NCBI GenBank assembly: GCA_002633005.1
Contig: NMRA01000111.1
Location: forward strand, 152,866 to 216,865
Direction of reading: 5' to 3'
DNA length: 64,000 bases
Origin: Phoronis australis
Taxonomy: Eukaryota > Phoronida > Phoronidae
The notes under the pieces are model-generated. The model was not told where the DNA came from. It ran no database searches and saw nothing but the letters and a program-made list of their open reading frames with translations. Position 1 is the stretch's first letter. Each line of letters opens with the position of its first letter. The position numbers were made by a program, and so were the translations under genes. Of this stretch, positions 12,701 to 24,700 are shown in pieces.

Positions 12701-15700
12701 GACCAGCTTCATAGACTGTCTGCGATCACATGTGGTAACTCGTCACCTGAAGTCCTGCAACAGCTAATGATGCGTGGTCAACAGTATGTGTCTGTTGGAG
12801 TATAAGTTTTTTTAGCTAGATTTTCACAAAATTACTTTTTCTGAAAATTAGTTCTAACATCCTCTTAAATTTATTGGTCTGTTTATACTAATTTCTAGCC
12901 TATTTTAGTTACCACGACATTTTGGTCGGTCATTTCTCTGGCCATTCAAGTGTTACAGTGTTGTTAGAACAAGCATGGGTGTATGGAACACTTATGGTGG
13001 TCACGTTATTGGATTATATTTTAGTTGGTGTACATTGGGTTTGAAGCTAATGCCTACAAAAGGGTAGCTTGGTGTTGTTTGGTGGCTTGCTAGGCTGACC
13101 GGAGACATTGCTGTGTAGTCCCATAGACGAATAAAGATCTGCATATGAAGCTACACAGCAATGTAAGCCTAGCATGTTGTGAGGCGACACCTGGCTGTTC
13201 ATCATTAGGCAATAAGGAACTCATAAGTGCATCGGATCCATGTTCTTGTTCTACGAATTCTCTTAACACCTGAAGATGGCTGGAGAAATGATTGACTGAA
13301 ACATCATGTCTACGAAATAGAGGTTGATGTGAATAGACCAATAGATTTTAGAAACGATGTTAGTACATCACCACCTCAAAGCGGTTGTGGGAAGTTAAAG
13401 CCAGTACTGCTTCAAATTAATTTGATCATCGAGCATTTAGATGTGTGAAAACTTAGTCAAGATGACTTTCCTTCATACTAAAGGGCTGTAGTTACATATT
13501 CAGTTAAAACCACAGCCGAGGGTTATAAAGAGCTTAGTTTCTAAAAAATATCTCTGCACTGGTCATGTGAAAATCAAGGAAATGGTATACTTGTTTCTGA
13601 TTTGCTTGGTTGTTGTGTCACCTTTAGCAATTGAGTCCCCTACAAAATTGAGATGGTCCAATGCTGAAGTCCACGTCTGCTGATGTCCAAACTAGCTGTA
13701 GACTAGACTTCACAGTGTCTGCTATACACAATACCCGTTCATCCAAACACATTAACATTCATGCGTATCACATCCCTGCTGGTATGCTTTCTTTAGTTCT
13801 GAACAATGTTTTCCATGTGGTAACCCAGACCTGAAATAAACTGAACTGGGAAGGTGTCTTGAAGCTGTCTGTGCAGACAATTATTTTTACAACTTTATTA
13901 CAGTTGAAAATTTTTCACCACTGTACAGCACTTGACGGTTTTACTGTCACTAACTCCATATTTTTTTTGTCAAAAACCTTCAAAATGGTTGTCACCTATT
14001 AAGTTATTATTATTATTCTTTTATTGAGGATCTCATAAATCTTCTGTGTTGTCATGTTACGGCTTTTATGATTTATTTATATCTACGTGTGAATTTTTTT
14101 CAATTTCAGACACTTTGCAGCATTTGTGGATGAATGTATTGAAGATAAGAAACATAAAGGGTGAGAGAGTTGTTTTAAAAGAGTTCATGAAATCTAAAAG
14201 TTGTAGTCTTTATTTTCTTATTATTTTGTAAGGGCTGTTCCAGCAAAATCTGTATGGGAGGGGGGGAAGGCACTTTTATTTCGTACCCACCGCCCATATT
14301 TTTCATTTATTTCTCCAACCCATGACACATAATTTTTTAATTATTTTTAATAGGTTAAAATATAAAATCCAACACTTGCAAACAAATTGCCTCCAGGAGG
14401 ACCTGTTAAGAACTTAGATGATTGACAGACAAGAACTAGTTGTCTTGTCCAATATTGTCAAAAATTAAAGTAGCCTGTGAACAATACTTTTGGTAGCCAC
14501 CAGGTGTCTCTGTTCACCATGTGTCTATAATTTCAATGAACATTTTTTCAATTATAAGGATCTATGAATCTCAAACTGTCTCCACAAACCCTTTTATACT
14601 TCTATGTCAAGTGAATATTCGAACTTGTTTATCTTACTCCTCATACTTTTTATTTAAAAATCATCAATTTTCTTATATGTGTTAACACCAGTTTAGTGTT
14701 GCATAACTTTTCAATTCAATAGGACTGCAGACAAGCACTTGGCTCAAATCAAGTTGCCCATGACTTGATTAATGGCTTAGTGAACATATTGCACTCTGTT
14801 CACTGGCAGTATGGGCTTTTTTGTATTGGGATAAGTTGGGATATATGCCAGTCGCATTTTTTGAGTTTTGATTTCTTTGGAGATGTGTTGGCTGAATTAA
14901 CCAACCTGTCAACGTTAACAGATCAAAAAATACCACCCATTTTTAATGCATCACTTCTTACAGGAACGACCACCCATAATTTGAGTTTTTTTCTGAAGAC
15001 CACCACCCATGAATTTTTATTTCTACTGCCGTCCCCCCCCTCCCACACGGATTTTACTGGAACAGCCCTAATTGAAACGGCATTGTTAGTTGTGTTGTAC
15101 ATTAAAAAGCTGACATCAAAAAGCTGTCTTTATATTTTTTACTTAGTTTTCTCAATAATCATAGCCAAGGTGCGAATCAAATGTCTTTTATACAGCATTC
15201 ATTGTTTTCTTTCACCAGCAATTAAAAACTAATAAAAAATGTCAATTTCCTCTGTTATATTCCCTGTCCAGAAATGTATCATTTTGTCTGGCAAATAGTT
15301 CATCACATTTACCAGTAAACTTTTCTTGGTGATGTCATTGTGCCTACCTAAGTTATTACTTAACGATCATTTCTTTTGACAGTCAACAACAGTGCTCCTT
15401 GCAGCCTTTTGCATGTTTTTTTTTCTGTAGTCGTATAGGTTAATGGTTAGAAAATTCTCTTTAGAGCTAAGAAGATTTCCCGGGAACTGATGAACTTTTT
15501 GATCCTGTGCGATTTCCGAAGAAAAGAGGCACCACAGGTTTGTATTACCCATAGCTGATGATACTGTTTGTTTTCCGCTCTTCATGTCTACATTTCAGTT
15601 GATTCGCATTGTCTTTTCTTAGCTCACATTGAATTTCATAGAGCTGTGCAAATAGTTTTGGTGTCTGGTAGTCACCGGAGACAAGACCATGAAACATTAC

Positions 15701-18700
15701 TTTTAAATTTCATTTGAAAATTAACCAATTACATGGCATGAAATTTTATCCATTACTCAGAGCCAGCCATGCAACTGGTTCGTGTTTAGTTGAATTGCCA
15801 CTGTGGAATATGATGCCATCTTTTGGTATATAGGTGACATCTGTGTTTGAGTGGCATTGGTTATCTCTGTTATGAGGGTTTTGTCCTCGTTTTGTGTGTA
15901 TGTCCAACATTTATGGGAAAATATCAACTTACATCTAAACTCCACATTGATAATATGAGTGCATGCTCTCACTTTAAGACATTCCAGTTTGATCGATTTT
16001 TTGTTCGTGTGAACTGCAAAGCATTGAGAGACGTCTGTGCTCTCCAACTGCTTTCTGTTTATAAAGCGTGGTGCTGTGACAAGTTGAACATTTTTACATT
16101 GATTGTTTCAGCCGTTTGTCAGCTCTCCAACATATAGTGATCTTGTGGCTGCTCTTCTTTCCTCCTACTTAGATGTTTCCCTGATGGTTTACAGGTATCT
16201 TCGCTGCCACGATGTTGTTAGTAAACTTAAGTTTAAAGTGGTTATAAACCAGTGTTCGGTCAAAGAAGTGGGCTTTTCATTTAGACCTCACATGCCATCA
16301 AGTTGGTTTCAACTTGTTCCTTACTTGAGTGCTTAGAGCTGAGAGTCAGTTTCGTGTCACCATGCTCCTCTCATGTAATGGCCTACAGTGCTAAGCTTAA
16401 CTGTAAAGCTTAATAACAAGTAATAACAAAGTATCAGTTCTTTCAAAGCCCCAGAATGAACTCTAATTTGACTAAGGAACAATTTGAGACCAATTTCATA
16501 TGGATATGTGATCTAAATCCAAAGATGCGATGCAAAGAAGGTTTATAGTCGCTTTAAAGTTGCATTGAGCACTACTTAATGATATCTCAAACCTTATTCA
16601 CACAAATAGTCCGTTTTTACAACATTGCACATATGTCTAGCAAAATGCCTTATCTTCATTCTTGGGGAACTTCAAATGCACTTCAAGTGTACCATGTAGT
16701 GAGAAAAAATGATACAACCACCCTCAACATCGTGGAAATTTGTTTGCTACTTATCCAAGGTCGAAGGTTGTCGCGCTGTCACTCATTTCGAATCTACCGG
16801 CATAAATTTTTAATTTATTTTTGTTTGTGTTGGGGATTGCACTAGTTTTATTGTAGGTAGTTTCTAATCATAACAGTGGCTGGTGAACATGTGTTCAATT
16901 TGGGAAAGCCTGTCTTTGTTCACAAACCACACAAGGAGTCTCATCACCAGTTTTCTTTTCTCATGAATTGCTTTCCTACCAGCTGTGTTGCTTTTTTCAT
17001 GCAAATAATTATTTTATGATGCATAGCAGTTTTTGTTTCACTCTGACTGGAGGTGTAAACTAGAATCTGTTTGGTATCTTTCTCAACTGTTGTTTTTGTG
17101 TTGTAATGAGTTTGAGGAAGAAGACGTTTTGTGAGAAAACATTGCGTGTGCATTTAGTGAGCAAAGAAGGCTGACTTACAGACTCCGAAAGTCCATATTC
17201 GTTATTAATAGCGTGGTATGCTTTTTCTTTTCATTTTGTAGACGTCTAGAGTCTGTTGAAGCTAGTGGGAAACAGTTGGCCCTTGCAGTGACCTACTTGC
17301 TGCGCAGTTGCCCGACCCATGTGCTAGATGTTATTGTTCAAACTGCCAACATCACTGCAGAGGATGCCTCGTTTCTTGGGCCACTGATAAGGTTGTTCAC
17401 CAGTATAAAATGCTAATTAGCCCCAGTTCCATACAAACTTGTTTTTAAAGCTATATTCAGCGCCGCCGTTGTTTAGGATCATGTTTTGAGGTGGAACTAT
17501 TTGTTTTGGTTCTTTAATACCACGAGTTGGTTCCTAACGCTGGGAGAGGAATGGAGTTCAATGAATGCTTCAACAGGAAGATTCATTGCCTCTCACAGTT
17601 TGAAATTTGTGACCTTAGCTTGACCTAATTAGAGGCGCATGGAGCTTAAAGGATCACATAGTGTTTCATTGCTTAGTCTTTTAATACTTTTGCAGAAATT
17701 GCTTGCACTAGTGTGAAACACTGAAGTGTTCTCATATTAAATAAGTTTACATGTTCTGGTATTTGAGTTGCAGTTGTTTGATTCATTGAGCTCAGATACA
17801 ACACATCCAATTTAATGTTCATGTTGTCATAGTATCCTGCCCTCGAAGTAATATCACTATTAAGTGAAATTTCAAATTCAAATTATGGCTTGCTGATGTT
17901 AAAATAAGTTGCACTTAATACTATCAATACCCCTTTTATCTTGAGGCTTGTCCAGATTATTATTGGTAGGTTGACGTCAGCATGCTGATGCAACAAGGAA
18001 TTCAAGTGCCCATTGTCTGCACTCATTTTTGTGAGTGATTGAGTTAGGTGATAATATCAATTATAGTTTATTTAGTCATTTATATGTCCAAAGCTGCCTG
18101 TGTGTTATTTGTTGGTTTAACGCAATTGTCTGTTGACCTGCTACTGATTTTTATGCGCCCACATATTTATATGTGGACGCATTATGCCGTCATCTCCGTC
18201 CGTCAGTCCGTCCGGGCGGCGACCGTCCGGCGTCCGCTGCTTTATCTCCAAAACCCTTTGACATACGTTCATGAAATTTGGCACATATGTTCCATTCATG
18301 AATGGGACGGCATGTACGAACTTTCGGACGGATCCGAGTACCGGTGTGCCCCCTAGTGGCAATTTTAGTTTTTTATGCTTTATATCTTCAAAAGTTTTGA
18401 ACAGATTTTCATGAAATTTGGTATGTAGGCACCTATTAGTGAGATAACGCTATCCTCCTGTTTTCAGATGGATTCAACATAGTTTGCTCCACCTAGTGGC
18501 CATTTTTACTGTTTTCAAGTCTGTATTTTTGCGTCCACCCCTCTATCAACCAAACCGCTCAAAGGATGATTGTGAAAATTGGCATGTATATGCTTACTAT
18601 GTAGAGGACGGTTGACGATGATTTTCCGACAATTTCGACTACTTTGGCACCTCCTAGTGGCAGTTTTGTTTTTTTTGCGCCTATGGCTGTATCTCATAAA

Positions 18701-21700
18701 CCGTTCGCAGGATCTTTACGAAATTGTGTAAGTGTATTTATATGATGTTAACAACGAAAGATGACGACGTTTGGACGGATCCGACTTCCGGTGTGCCCCC
18801 TAGTGGCAATTTTAGTTTTTTACGCTTACCTCTGTATCTTCAGAAGTCCTTAACGGATTTTCATGAAATTTGGTATGCAGGCACCTATTTGTGGGATGAC
18901 GCTATCCTCCCGTTTTCGGATGGATTCGACCTTGTTTGCGACACCCAGTGGCCATTTTTACTGTTTTTGAGTCTGTTTTTTGGCGTCCACCCCTTTATCA
19001 ACCAAACCGCTCTAAGTATGATTGTGAAAATTGGCATTTATGTTCTTACTATAAAGAGGACGGTTGACGGTGAATTTCCCATGACTTTGATTACTGTGGC
19101 GCCTCCTAGTGGCAGTTTTTTTTTGCGCCCATGGCTGTATCTCCCAAACCGTTTGCAGGATCTTTACTAAATTTAGCAAGTGTATTTATGTGATGTTGAC
19201 AACGGACGATGACGACTTTAGGATGATTCTGACTACCGGTATGCCTCTAGTGGCAATTTTAGTATTTTACATTGACCTCTGTATTTTCATAGGTCTTCAG
19301 GTGTATACTTTGTGTTACTTCGTGACTATGAAGGAAAAGTTCCAAGTAGAAATTTGTTTCTGGCATTCTAATGCTGTGCTAATCTCGTATGTTGGCAAAT
19401 TTGTTTTTAATTCTATGTTTCTGTGGTGCTTTAAGCAACTGATGTATAGGATGTGCTTGTATTGTGAAGATCACTCACATTTTGCCCCTAACCTATTGAG
19501 GAGACAATTACCATGCCTTTCCATTTTGCAAAGTACAACATACTACATATATGCCCTCTACTGGCCACTTTATGGTACCAATAAACAACCCTAGAAGGAT
19601 ACCGTTTACGGTGCAATTGTGGGCGCATTTCAACGCTCTGCGTTGCTCTTGTAAATTATGTATTGTTGTAACAGTCCTGTCCTGTTACCATGTGTTTGAT
19701 TAAATCACGTCGGCTTTCTCCTACAGGCATGCTTTTGATCCTCGATTGATTAATCATCCGTCTTGCCCTGTTTATGTCAAGTTTGTAGCAGCAGTGCGGC
19801 ATGTGACGTCTTGTTTACCCATGGAAATCTGTGTACCAGTTAGGAAGGTGTGTATGTAATGATGGCTCACTCTTCTCCACTCTTTCCACTCCACGAGATT
19901 TTATCAACTACCGATCTTTCCATCTGAACGCAGTGACGATAGGACTAGGGGCAACAAGCAAACAATTTTAAAGTCAGTCTTGGCTTGTTTTTAGCAAGGA
20001 AATTCATTATAGTGTTTCCGTACCCTACCAAGGTAGGATAAATTTGCGTATTTTTATTGCTTTTTCTCAGCACTTTCAAATATTAAGTCCAGGTTCTCTT
20101 TGAAGCTTTTGTAACTAAAATTGGAACATTTATTTTAGTAGCAGTTCTCATAATTTGTAACTTTCCTGCTCTTTAGTCATGTTCCGTCTTCTCCTCAGGA
20201 GGCATTAACCACGCCTGCACCAGATAATTTCCTGTCTTGGTTAGTTGAGAAGGATGAGTCAATTCTAGATGAGCTTCCTGTCACCCGACACTTCAGTGGA
20301 GTCGAAGTCACTAGATACTTACTGGAGGAGGCAGAAGAGGAAGTGATGTCAAAAATGGTGGACGTATGTTGTTGCAATTTTGCCACCAATGTACCCTTTT
20401 GATCTTTTTTATCTTATTTTATCGTGTAAATTCTGTAAACTTTTACAAGAGGGTTATATGATATGATATATCGCGAGGCTTTTGAGTGTTGCTCTCGAAC
20501 ACAAAATTGAACAAGAGGCTAAAGTTTCACAAAGGTAAAGGATGTCTCACTTGGCTCATGAAATTGTGTACCCAGGATTGATCCCCCACAAATCGGTGTT
20601 TTCGAAAGCATGCTTCTGGATGTCGCTATAACATGCTGACAGATAATATTGAACTGAAAATATGGTTATTATTTTCACAGAAGTATAGTGTACATTTTTC
20701 CCGTAAATGTGCTCTTTTGTCAAAATGTTAACTTTGCAGTTGTCTTCCTTCTCTGCTGCTTTAAATTTTCAATAATCACATTTTGCATGATTGCATGCAC
20801 CTAGCACAGGTTTTTTGTGTCTGAACACTTTTTGTGCGTGATGTAAGGTCATTAAATACATGTTTAATCTACAAAAATCCTTAGAGTGTCAGTTGTGGGT
20901 AGTGTCTATCATGAGTACACTGTTGCAAGATAATTTAAAGATGCAAGTTTTGATTCTTGTCAGAATAGTTTCAACTGATGATATGGTCCATGCTTAGAAA
21001 ATACTTGGAAAGGAATTGAGAGGAGGGGTTTGTGTGCCTAAACATTTTTCTTTCCATGGCCTTACAGAAATTGGAAGTCATTCATTGTATGTGATTAAAC
21101 AAATGGACGTAGTGTTTATTGGCTTGGGAAATGTGGATATATTTATACAGACCGAATGCCTAAACCTGAAATCTTAAATTACTATTTCACTGAAAATTTC
21201 AATTTGAAGTTGAGCAACCAGATTTTCCGAGTACGTCAGAGTGGAGCAGTAACATTGGGTTCATTTCCCCCCTCCCTGTTATATGTTTATTTTAGCTGTT
21301 GGTACACTACACTGAGGACAGCATAGTAGGTGATGAGACCTCTCAGGTGGAAACTAGTTCAGAACAGAAGTCTGAACATCCAGATGATCTGTTCTTCATT
21401 GATACTTCAGTCAACGCTGATGTTGCTCTTCAGTTTCAGGTACAAAATTTTTATAAACAAAGATACGTGTATTAGGTGGTAGGGCTGCCCCCGTACTTGA
21501 GCAAACTAGTGACAATTTCAGTCAAAATAATAGAATTTTCGAGGAAACCTGTCATTGGCCATCCCAAGTGGTGAAGTCCAAGTACATCAAAACAAAACAA
21601 AGCGATAGATGTAAATGAAGAGGTTTTATGTAGATGGTGTTAGGGCTGTTCAGCAAAATCTGTATGGGAGGGGGGGAAGGCACTTTTATTTCGTACCCAC

Positions 21701-24700
21701 CGCCCATATTTTTCATTTATTTCTCCAACCCATGACCCATAATTTTTTAATTATTTTTAATAGGTTAAAATATAAAATCCAACACTTGCAAACAAATTGC
21801 CTCTAGGAGGACCTGTTAATAACTTAGATGATTGACAGACAAGAACTAGTTGTCTTGTCCAATATTGTCAAAAACTAAAAGTAGCCTGTGAGCAATACTT
21901 TTGGCAGCCACCAGGTGTCTCTGTTCACCATGTGTCTATAATTTCAATGAACATTTTTTCAATTATAAGGATCTATGAATCTCTGACTGTCTCCACGAAC
22001 TCTTTTATACTTCTATGTCAAGTGAATATTGGAACTTGTTTATCTTACTCCTCATACTTTTTATTTAAAAATCATCAATTTTCTTATATGTGTTAACACC
22101 AGTTTAGTGTTGCATAACTTTTCAGTTCAATAGGACTGCAGACAAACAGTTGGCTCAAATCAAGTTACCCGTGACTTGATTAATGGCTTAGTGAACATAT
22201 TGCACTCTGTTCACTGGCAATATGGGCTTTTTTGTATTGGGATAAGTTAGGATATATGCCAATTGCATTTCGTGAGTTTTGACCGCTGAAGTAACCAACC
22301 TGCCAACATTAACAGGTCAAAAAATACCACCCATTTTTAATGCATCACTTCTTACAGGAATGACCACCCATAATTTGAGTTTTTTTCTGAAGACCACCAC
22401 CAATGAATTTTTATTTCTACTGCTGCCCCCCCTCCCCATGCAGATTATGCTGGAACAGCCCTCAGTACTTTTCAATAATTGAATTGAGAGAAATATATTA
22501 TTATTCAAAACCTTATAATCACTAGACCAATGCTTCGACTTCACAAACTGGACAATGCACTTAGACATACCTGAGTGTATATCAAGGCCCCCCCCACCTC
22601 CCACACGGATTTTACTGGAACAGCCCTTAATAGCATGTTGTTGATTGGACGTTTTACCTCAGTCTATAAATGTGGATATATGACCTCTGTAAGTATGGAT
22701 ATATGACCTCTCTATATATGAATGTATGACCTCTCTATATCTGGATGTATGACCTCTCTAAATCTGGATGTATGACCTCCCTTAACTGGGCTCATGCTAA
22801 ACTTTTAAAGGTATTAGCCAAAATGGCTAAAGCATCTGAAAACTTTTAGACATTTTCAAATCTTACTAGCCAACTACTTTTCCCAGCTCCCACGATTGAT
22901 AAAAATACAGTTACACAGACCAAGCTTTTTATTTTTCATGTTATGCACATGTCCTTTTCAGAAGAAAAGATGATTGCATTAAAGAAAAACACAACAAATG
23001 ATTAACATTCCAATGTCATATAGCAAAAACACTGGCAAGTGTTCAACTTCGGCTGTCTGACTGAGACTTACTAAGTTATGATACCACACCAACACTATTT
23101 TCTAATACACCTAAGGGGTGTCAGTGAATAAAACACTAGGTACTGAGGTCACAGCTACACCAAACTCTAGCAAGTGTCCGACTTAAGTTGCTTTCCCATT
23201 AGAGGCGAAACTTTGCTTTTACCAAGGTCTCAGTAAATGGGAAAGATTAACTCTGGTAGTTATAAAATTAGATTAAAATCTGCAGGTGAAATTTTGCTGA
23301 AAATAGTAGTATTTAAAAGCGAAGTTTCTGTACTCAGCATTTCGTTGATGTTGACCTAAAAATTTGGGCAGGGGTTCCGTCCTGTCCCCGGGTTACGACT
23401 GAGGTGCGCCAGCCACATGGGCATTTCATTGATGTTCACCTAATAAAATTGGGCAGGGATTCCATCCTATCCTGGGGTTACGACGGAGGTAAACCAGCTA
23501 CATGGGCATTTTATTGATGTTCACCTAAAAAATTGTGCAGGGATTCCCCCTATACCCGGGTTATGGCAGGGGTCCGCCGGCCATGTGGGCATGTAGTAAA
23601 CAAGACATTAAGGTTCAAAAACATTAACATAATTTTTGGCTTGCAAAATAAAACCCAATTTTGGCTCGTAAAATAAAACACAGTGTAGTGAATATAAAAC
23701 TCATTAGTTAACATATTGACAGTCATTTACTTTACCCTGTTTTCTTTCGGCCATCACCAAAATGCAAACGTGACCCAGTCTCTCAAGAACTTTTTACACT
23801 TGTGGCGCGGTGTGAGCAAGTCCAACAAGATTAGACAATTCGGGGGATAAAACTGATGAGCTGTCTCAAACATGCAATATGAACGCAAGGTTTAAATTTA
23901 TTATTTTCATATTGCATGAATCTTTTCATCTTCATTAGTAAAATATAGCAATTTTTCAGCGCATCATTTGTCGTGTCAATAAGCGCGTCAGTTGTTTGAG
24001 ACTTGACACTGACAGGTTTTTCTTTCAGGGAGTAAAAGAGGTGGGCGACTCCGTGAAGGCCGAATTTGTGGTCTGTTTTTAAATCAAAGTACATCACATG
24101 TCACACCCCGTCAGCTCTCTAAATGTCACGAGTGTAAAAAGTTATCGAGAGACTGGGAGACATTTGCCTCCGAAGTAGTTTTCTATTGGTCGTTTTGACA
24201 TTGTCACTTGCAGCCCCTACACGAGGTCACACTATGAGTGCTGGTTTCTGGAAATAAATTTTTATTGTCAAGTTTCGAAAGCACTTGCCAAGTTGGCAAA
24301 TGGACTTAGTTCTACCATCGCCAGTGCCGCTCAGAATTTGCCAATGGCGAGCGGCTAGCGCAAGTCTAGATAAACATGGATATATGACCTCTCTAAATAT
24401 GGAGGTATGACCTCCTTAAATATGGAGGTATGACCTCAGTCTCTAAATATGGAGGTATGACCTCTCTAAATATGGAGGTATGACCTCAGTCTCTAAATAT
24501 GGAGGTATGACCTCCCTAAATCTACTTGAGCACCAGGGTTTGGGGTCTGAGCTTTGTACTCGAAATCGAACTCAAAATTATTTTTTGGCATTTTCTGGTC
24601 TAATTTTGTGCAAATTCAAGACGAATCTGTGCTTTAGTGTATTATGGTTTATGCATACGAGTTTCTAGTCCCAAGTTTGGACATGATGACAAACTTAAGC

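Noticed and set aside
14765-15232. 155-codon plus-strand open frame
   Set aside because: It lies mostly inside MITE copy 1, and the related copy at 21.6 kb does not keep the frame.
15599-15667. Candidate exon VDSHCLFLAHIEFHRAVQ
   Set aside because: Good acceptor and protein-like, but the donor 'gtgtct' is poor and the phase does not fit the exon ending at 14160; left out of the gene model.
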